The notes under the pieces are model-generated. The model worked only from the letters and a program-made list of their open reading frames with translations, was not told where the DNA came from and did no database searches. Below, piece by piece: positions 31,904-36,317 of a DNA stretch of 36,317 bases. This stretch comes from an uncultured bacterium (GTDB lineage: Bacteria; Verrucomicrobiota; Kiritimatiellia; RFP12; UBA1067), in contig CACZDG010000059.1 of the NCBI GenBank assembly GCA_902779865.1, positions 1-36,317 of the forward strand. Reading direction: 5' to 3'. A program made the translations under genes and the position numbers. How positions within the stretch are numbered: the stretch's first letter is position 1; each line of letters begins with the position of its first letter.

Positions 31904-31936
31904 GTTCGTTTCTCCTAGTTGGTCTGTCCAGCGCAT

Positions 31937-31965
31937 AGTATGACAAATCCGCGCCCTCCGTGCAA
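31937..31965 (-). promoter_or_regulatory. Promoter of the GH2 gene
   Basis: On the minus strand the -35 TTGCAC (31965-31960) and -10 CATACT (31942-31937) are 17 bases apart; the -10 is preceded by TGT (extended form). Transcription would begin about 30 bases before the ATG. It overlaps the end of a longer upstream reading frame, which supports the internal start. Confidence 0.6.
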
Positions 31966-32030
31966 GTGAAAACGGAGGGGCGCGGTTCTTGTTCAAACAC
32001 TGTCGCCGTATTCTACGGCCCGAAACGGGC

Positions 32031-32120
32031 TTACTTGTTCTTGTGGCGCTGCGCCTTCATGCGCTTGTCGTACTTGTGCTTCGACATTTTCTTGCGGCGC
32101 TTCTTCTTGATGGAACCCAT
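32031..32120 (-). CDS. 29-residue basic AURKAIP1/COX24-like protein
   Basis: A short gene encoding MGSIKKKRRKKMSKHKYDK... ending KNK, 29 residues, about half of them Lys or Arg. The arrangement MGS-x-(K/R)-rich, KKMSKHK matches the small bacterial proteins with an AURKAIP1/COX24 (mitochondrial mS38-like) domain, likely a ribosome-associated basic protein. AAGGAG with a 6-base spacing precedes the ATG, which supports translation. It lies 77 bases downstream of hisG. Function is by family analogy only. Confidence 0.8.
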   Translation of the reverse strand: MGSIKKKRRKKMSKHKYDKRMKAQRHKNK

Positions 32121-32176
32121 CTCGTTCTCCTTTTCTTTGTTTGCTTCTTTATTTGCTCGTGGTTTACGATTGACTG

Positions 32177-32194
32177 GCGGCGCCTGCGCGCCGC
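32177..32194 (-). terminator. GC-rich hairpin after hisG
   Basis: GCGGCGC (32177-32183) pairs perfectly with GCGCCGC (32188-32194) around a 4-base loop, directly after the hisG stop at 32198. There is no T-run, so it is at best a weak terminator or a 3' stabilising hairpin. Confidence 0.35.
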
Positions 32195-32197
32195 GCA

Positions 32198-33067
32198 TCA
32201 GAAAATAACCTTGTTCAGCGGCAGCTCGATGATGCCCGTGGCCCCGGCGGCGCGGAGGACGGGGATGAGGTCGCGCACCTGGTGCTCATCCACCACGCTC
32301 TCGACGGCGAACCATTCCGCATCGTTGAGCTTGTTGACCGTCGGCGCGTGCAGCGCGGGCAGCGCGGCCGTGATCTTGTCCAGCTTCTTGGCGGGGGCGT
32401 TGAGCTTCAGCAGCACACGCTTCTGCGCCTCCAGCGCGCCCGTAAGCAGCATCTTCAGCTGCTCGAGCTTCTCGCGCTTCGCCTTAACCTTCCACGCCTT
32501 CTTGTTTGCGATCAGGCGGGTGGTGGAGGTGAGGATCGTATCGACGATGCGGAGGTTGTTGGCGCGGAGCGAGCTGCCCGTTTCCGTGAGATCGACGATG
32601 GCGTCCACGAGTTCAGGGGCCTTGACCTCCGTCGCGCCCCAGCTGAACTCTACGTCGGCCTTGACGCCGTTCTTCTTCAGGTAGCGCTTCACGAGGCCCA
32701 CGGCCTCGGACGAAATACGCTTGCCATTGAGGTCCCTGACGCTCTTGATCTTGGAGTCGTTGGGGACCGCCAACACCCAGCGCACCGGGTTGGACGTGGC
32801 CTTGGAGTAGTTGAGCTCGCACACCTCCTGCACGTCGCTGCCATTCTCATAGACCCAGTCGTAGCCGCAGATGCCCGCGTCGAGGAGCCCGAGCTCCACG
32901 TAGCGGCTCATCTCCTGCGGACGCAACAGACGGCACTTGATTTCCGGGTCGTCGATAGACGGTATGTAAGACCGCGACGAGCATGTAACGGTGAAGCCCG
33001 CGCGCTTGAACAGCGCGAAGGTCGATTCCTGAAGACTGCCCTTCGGCAGGCCGAGTACTATAGCCAT
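32198..33067 (-). CDS. hisG: ATP phosphoribosyltransferase, long form
   Basis: A 289-residue enzyme that starts histidine synthesis, joining ATP and PRPP. It shows VLGLPKGSLQEST, SSRSYIPS, EMSRYVELGLLDAGICGYDWV and the PRPP-loop region IVDLTETGSSLRANNL. The C-terminal extension (PALHAPTVNKLNDAEWFAVESVV, then GATGIIELPLNKVIF) is the regulatory HisG_C domain, so this is the hexameric long form that does not need HisZ. I chose the ATG at 33067 (MAIVLGLPKGSL), preceded by GGAGAAAG, over the upstream start at 33121. It is not in a his operon here; the neighbours are a surface protein and a COX24-like gene. Confidence 0.95.
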   Translation of the reverse strand: MAIVLGLPKGSLQESTFALFKRAGFTVTCSSRSYIPSIDDPEIKCRLLRPQEMSRYVELGLLDAGICGYDWVYENGSDVQEVCELNYSKATSNPVRWVLAVPNDSKIKSVRDLNGKRISSEAVGLVKRYLKKNGVKADVEFSWGATEVKAPELVDAIVDLTETGSSLRANNLRIVDTILTSTTRLIANKKAWKVKAKREKLEQLKMLLTGALEAQKRVLLKLNAPAKKLDKITAALPALHAPTVNKLNDAEWFAVESVVDEHQVRDLIPVLRAAGATGIIELPLNKVIF

Positions 33068-33099
33068 TTCGAAACTTTCTCCAAAACGTGAAAGCACAT

Positions 33100-33128
33100 A
33101 GTTTATCACAATTACCCCCATAACGCAA
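33100..33128 (-). promoter_or_regulatory. Promoter of hisG
   Basis: On the minus strand the -35 TTGCGT (33128-33123) and -10 TAAACT (33105-33100) are 17 bases apart, and the -10 is extended (TGATAAACT). It lies about 33 bases before the hisG ATG. Confidence 0.6.
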
Positions 33129-33162
33129 GGGGTGAGCTTCCACGTTTTTCAGTCACAGCTGA

Positions 33163-35775
33163 CTATTCCACTATTACGGCCCACGGACCGCCAGCGGGCT
33201 TCTTGCACGACGCCTCGCCGTAGCCAACGCCATCCACCACGAAACCAATCACGTTCACAGTATATTTCACAAGCTTCGTCTTAGTGGGGCGAGCCGTCCC
33301 CGGCGAGCCGCCGCCCTCCAGCGAATACACCTTGAACGAACCCTTGAACTGCCCAGTCTTCGCCGCATACGTGAGCTTCAACCCGGAGAGGTTGGTCTTG
33401 CCCTTGGTGTTGTCCACTACAAGGCCGTACTCCTTCGTCACACGATCCTTCGCCCACTTCACCGTAGCCGCCTTCGCGAACGCCCACTTACCATTGGAGA
33501 CGCTGAACGATTCCTCATTCGGCAAAAGGTCATCCAGCAACTCGCCTGGGACGGCGAGGTCAAAACCATCCATCCGGAACGTCCCATGCGAGCCACCCTT
33601 CAGTGCCCCGCCAATCGTCGCCTCTGCCATCAGATACGACCCGTTCTTCAGCGTGAACGATCCATCCGCCGCCATCTCAAACGCCATCTCTCCAATCGGT
33701 GCCTTGAAGGCAATCTGGTAGGGCGCGTTGTCCCCAACGCGCCGAGCGTCTATCGACACCGCCTTCGCCGTAATCTTCTTCGCCTTGCCGTCGACAATCA
33801 GCGTGGCCGTGGCGGAGACCTTCACAAGCCCCTTCCTGTTGATCTTTCCGACCTTAACCTGTACCGTACCAACGAGCGCATCACCCTTATACAACGCCCC
33901 ATTCACCGTCTGCGCCTTGGCGAAGCTCGTATCAAGCGTGCCAGCCTTGATTTCCTCCCATACCGCGTACAGCGTCATACCTGCAGAAACCGTAATCGCC
34001 TCCCCGTCCTCATAGACAACCTCCCCGTCCTTACTCGTCGCCCAGCCTACAAACTCATAGCCGAACCGCGTATATCCATTCGCGCCCAACGTCTGCGCAA
34101 CTCCGTTCGTGAACACCTGCGCCGCCATCGCGCCCGCGCCGCCATTGGCGTTGAACGAGACGACACATACACCGGAAACATTCTGATACTGAATATTCAA
34201 CCCGCGCCACGTGCCGGGGATGGTTACGCCCCAGCCGGTCGTACCTTCTCTTACATACACGGTACAATCGCTTCCTACATCATCAAAAGCCCGATCACCA
34301 ACTGTCGGCGCATTGCCCTCAAAGATTATACTCGCCAACCCACTGCAATCGTAGAACGCATACTTCCCGATGCTCGTCACGCTGTCAGGGATCGTCACGC
34401 TCGTAAGGCCGCTGCAACCACTGAACGCAGAAGAACCGATGCTCGTCACGGAGTCTGGGATCGTCACGCTCGTAAGCCCGCTGCAATCCTCGAACGCATA
34501 ATCCCCGATGCTCGTCACCGAGTCTGGGATCGTCACGTCGCCATTTACGCCTTGTATAAGCCTCGTGCCGTCCTTCGACAACAACAGGCCATTAACCGAC
34601 TTGTAGTTCGCGTTCCCTGCACCAACCGATATGGACATCAGCCCGCTGCAACCGGAGAACGCAGAATAACCGATGCTCGTCACGCCGTCTGGGATTGTCA
34701 CGCTCGTAAGGCCGCTGCAACCGTAAAATGCACCATCCCCGATGCCGCGTACACCTGTCAGATCCAGATTGCCGGAAAGCGAACCTGTGGTGCCAATCGC
34801 CCAGCCATCCACCAACTTCACGCCAGGAATCGCCGTCGTATCGAAAAGAGACTCGCTGCAATTGTAGAACGCACACCACCCGATGCTCGTCACCGAGTCC
34901 GGGATCGTCACGCTCGTAAGCCCGCTGCAATTGTAGAACGCATAATCCCCGATGCCGCGTACACCTGTCAGATCCAGATTGCCGGAAAGCGAACCTGTGG
35001 TACCAATCGCCCAGCCATCCACCAACTTCACGCCAGGAATCGCCATCGTATCGAAAAGAGACTCGCTGCAATTGTAGAACGCATAATACGCAATGCTCGT
35101 CACCGAGTCCGGGATCGTCACGCTCGTAAGCCCGCTGCAATTGTAGAACGCATAATACCCAATGCTCGTCACCGAGTCCGGGATCGTCACGCTCGTAAGC
35201 CCGCTGCAATTGTAGAACGCATAATCCCCGATGCTCGTCACACCACCACCAATCGTCACGCTCGTAAGGCCGCTGCAACCGGAGAACGCACTACCCCCGA
35301 TGCTCGTCACAGAGTCCGGGATCGTCACGCTCGTAAGGCCGCTGCACACCTCGAATGCACACTTCCCGATGCTCGTCACGCCGTTGCCAATCGTCACGCT
35401 CGTAAGCCCGCTGCAACCGGAGAACGCATAATCCCCGATGCTCGTCACGCCGTTGCCAATCGTCACGCTCGTAAGCCCGCTGCACCAGTAGAACGCATAA
35501 TCCCCGATGCTCGTCACAGAGTCCGGAATCGTCACGCTCGTAAGATCGCTGCAACCGGAGAACGCACTACCCCCGATGCTCGTCACGGGCTTGCCGCCGA
35601 GCGTAGACGGAATCGTCACGGCCGTCGGATTCGGCGAGACTGTGTAAATCTTCGCCGTATCTCCGTTGATTTGGTACGTCCACGTGTAGCCCGTGTCCGG
35701 GTCCGTCCACGTTTCGGCCCACGCGCCAAACGCCACGGCAACCGCCGCAGCCATCATCATCAGTTTCGTTTTCAT
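33163..35775 (-). CDS. BspA-type leucine-rich-repeat surface protein
   Basis: An 870-residue exported protein. A signal peptide (MKTKLMMMAAAVAVAFGAWA) precedes about fifteen LRR_5 units of 23 residues (IGDYAFYNCSGLTSVTIPDSVTS type) from residue 67 to 491; three units carry longer inserts. An InlB B-repeat/Flg_new domain follows at about 535-605 (SFNANGGAGAMAAQVF, GYEFVGWATSKDGEVVYEDG). The C-terminal 260 residues form a beta-rich domain (GKINRKGLVKVSATATLIVDGK, LKLTYAAKTGQFKGSFKVY, ending GGPWAVIVE) that could mediate surface attachment. BspA-type proteins bind host matrix or other bacteria. The ATG at 35775 with AAAGGAAAAG is preferred over the longer frame, which reads through a repeat. Function is by analogy. 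Confidence 0.88.
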   Translation of the reverse strand: MKTKLMMMAAAVAVAFGAWAETWTDPDTGYTWTYQINGDTAKIYTVSPNPTAVTIPSTLGGKPVTSIGGSAFSGCSDLTSVTIPDSVTSIGDYAFYWCSGLTSVTIGNGVTSIGDYAFSGCSGLTSVTIGNGVTSIGKCAFEVCSGLTSVTIPDSVTSIGGSAFSGCSGLTSVTIGGGVTSIGDYAFYNCSGLTSVTIPDSVTSIGYYAFYNCSGLTSVTIPDSVTSIAYYAFYNCSESLFDTMAIPGVKLVDGWAIGTTGSLSGNLDLTGVRGIGDYAFYNCSGLTSVTIPDSVTSIGWCAFYNCSESLFDTTAIPGVKLVDGWAIGTTGSLSGNLDLTGVRGIGDGAFYGCSGLTSVTIPDGVTSIGYSAFSGCSGLMSISVGAGNANYKSVNGLLLSKDGTRLIQGVNGDVTIPDSVTSIGDYAFEDCSGLTSVTIPDSVTSIGSSAFSGCSGLTSVTIPDSVTSIGKYAFYDCSGLASIIFEGNAPTVGDRAFDDVGSDCTVYVREGTTGWGVTIPGTWRGLNIQYQNVSGVCVVSFNANGGAGAMAAQVFTNGVAQTLGANGYTRFGYEFVGWATSKDGEVVYEDGEAITVSAGMTLYAVWEEIKAGTLDTSFAKAQTVNGALYKGDALVGTVQVKVGKINRKGLVKVSATATLIVDGKAKKITAKAVSIDARRVGDNAPYQIAFKAPIGEMAFEMAADGSFTLKNGSYLMAEATIGGALKGGSHGTFRMDGFDLAVPGELLDDLLPNEESFSVSNGKWAFAKAATVKWAKDRVTKEYGLVVDNTKGKTNLSGLKLTYAAKTGQFKGSFKVYSLEGGGSPGTARPTKTKLVKYTVNVIGFVVDGVGYGEASCKKPAGGPWAVIVE
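34303..35577. repeat. 69-bp tandem repeats encoding LRR units, with a 210-bp duplication
   Basis: Fifteen 69-bp units encode the leucine-rich repeats of the surface protein, with near-identical DNA between many copies. A larger 210-bp unit (one plain repeat plus one with a 24-residue insert) is duplicated: 34741-34873 and 34951-35083 match over 133 bp with 2 differences. This points to recent expansion by recombination or slippage. Confidence 0.9.
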
Positions 35776-35808
35776 TTTGCTTTTCCTTTCAAATTGGTTC
35801 TTTTGTTT

Positions 35809-35838
35809 GCGGCTCGGCGGGACGCCTCGCCCCACCGT
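35809..35838. repeat. 30-bp dispersed repeat, second copy
   Basis: Identical to 16247-16276 (starts GCGGCTCGGCGG, ends CCCACCGT) and in the same orientation. Here it stands alone, between the LRR gene start and a decayed AlbA_2 fragment, without the flanking hairpin units seen at the first copy. Confidence 0.8.
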
Positions 35839-35846
35839 TTTCCGCC

Positions 35847-36005
35847 TCACTTCACGACCTCCCAATGGCCGCCGAACAGCAACTTGCCGCCCTGCATGTT
35901 GGCAAACGCGCTGACACTCTTGAGCCAACTCGTAGGGTTCTTGCGCTCAAGGATCAGTTTCTTGTCGTAAGACGTCGCCTCGCCGATATAATCCTTAATT
36001 TTCAA
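35847..36005 (-). pseudogene. Fragment of an AlbA_2/Schlafen-type ATP-binding regulator gene
   Basis: A 52-codon minus-strand frame starting at TTG reads IKDYIGEATSYDKKLILE, then NPTSWLKSVSAFANMQGGKLLFG. This is the N-terminal start of the AlbA_2/Schlafen-like DNA-binding domain found in RecG-related regulators and mobile-element genes, normally followed by several hundred residues. Here it stops after GGHWEVVK, just before the 30-bp repeat. It is a truncated remnant and probably not functional. A TGGTATTCT element upstream may be its old promoter. Confidence 0.6.
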
Positions 36006-36180
36006 AACACCATTAGAATACCAAAATCCGCCCCACGGCGCAAGACGTATTTTCGTAAAAGCGTAATTTCGGTGTTATGCATTCTGCCGTTATGTATCTG
36101 GAGGCAGTGGTCAAACCCGCTAATGACACCATAAATCGGGCTTGAAGTCCAATGTTAATGCCCTTCAAGGTGGACGTATC

Positions 36181-36317
36181 TAAAGGGACATGTCCGTTGC
36201 GCCAAAAGGGACAGGTCTGCTTGCTCCAAGGTGACATGTCCGTTTGCTCCAAGGTGACATGTCTGTTTGCGCCAAAGTGACATGTCTGCTTGCGCCAAGG
36301 TGACATGTCCGTTTACG
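36181..36317. repeat. About six 23-bp tandem repeats at the window edge
   Basis: Units of 23-24 bp (GGTGACATGTC followed by YGYTTGCKCCAA) repeat about six times to the end of the window, with the palindrome GACATGTC in most units. There are no unique spacers, so it is not a CRISPR array. Clustered short repeats of this kind occur at the ends of IS21-like elements. The continuation is outside the window. No coding sequence was recognised here; the interval 36006-36180 also holds nothing I can identify. Confidence 0.65.

Noticed and set aside
32018-32030. Terminator after the COX24-like gene (GCCCG/CGGGC, 3-base loop)
   Set aside because: Stem is only 5 bp with no T-run.
34303-35577. CRISPR array in the repeat region
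   Set aside because: Repeats are contiguous 69-bp coding units without unique spacers.
33586-35970. 794-codon plus-strand frame with repeated DARHRVRDRHARKPAA units
   Set aside because: It is the complement of the LRR repeats; the minus-strand protein has signal peptide, domains and a ribosome site.
36181-36317. CRISPR array at the edge
   Set aside because: Repeats abut each other with no spacers, and units vary.

Overview
The window looks like chromosome from a moderately GC-rich, carbohydrate-degrading bacterium of the Planctomycetota-Verrucomicrobiota-Chlamydiota group, most probably a gut-type Kiritimatiellota or Lentisphaerae relative. This is inferred from the mix of genes: secreted GH127, GH20 and GH2 enzymes, a DUF1080 protein, Tat-signal hydrolases, a BspA-type leucine-rich-repeat protein, a PATR-type surface protein, GTP-type PEP carboxykinase and a 2-oxoacid:ferredoxin oxidoreductase. 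No marker gene gives a firm placement. Every protein gene lies on the minus strand; the only plus-strand genes are two tRNAs. Large plus-strand open frames are antisense shadows.

Layout, from high to low coordinate (the direction of transcription). 36317-35776: 23-bp tandem repeats at the edge, a decayed AlbA_2/Schlafen-type fragment and a dispersed 30-bp repeat. 35775-33163: LRR surface protein. 33067-32031: hisG and a 29-residue COX24-like basic protein. 31903-28415: LacZ-type GH2 and a DUF167 protein. 28341-21091: a close-packed run of eight genes from ferredoxin, alpha and fused beta-gamma subunits of a 2-oxoacid oxidoreductase through a 3D lipoprotein, GH20, DUF1080 protein, MBL-fold protein and DUF192 protein. 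21085-20931: tRNA-Arg(TCT) and tRNA-Ile2(CAT) on the plus strand. 20842-16397: galM, a two-domain esterase and a GT39-like membrane glycosyltransferase. 16352-13800: a GC-rich structured repeat, a surface protein that has lost its normal N terminus, a 55-bp palindromic element and an Rpn-family remnant. 13656-9807: four tandem small helical proteins followed by a sigma54-type activator. 9704-5775: GH127 and a Tat-exported phosphoesterase. 5741-1529: YitT protein and tricorn-like protease. 1390-1: rpmI, rplT and the 5' part of pckG.

The most unusual part is 9807-13656. Four consecutive proteins of 170-187 residues, without signal peptides, share an architecture and a C-terminal signature (RRD-x-A-x-S type). 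Their layout recalls EspA/SseB-type secreted filament subunits. The adjacent AAA+ activator has a GAFTNA instead of GAFTGA loop, and its N-terminal domain looks like a DHH phosphoesterase fold that has lost its metal ligands. I infer a regulated appendage or secretion-substrate locus. No secretion machinery is visible in the window, so the function is unproven.

The metabolic genes fit a fermentative polysaccharide degrader: exported hydrolases release arabinose, hexosamine and galactose units, galM feeds galactose into metabolism, and the ferredoxin-linked oxidoreductase and PEP carboxykinase serve anaerobic central carbon flow. Most promoters I could identify carry an extended -10 (TGnTATAAT-like), often without a good -35.
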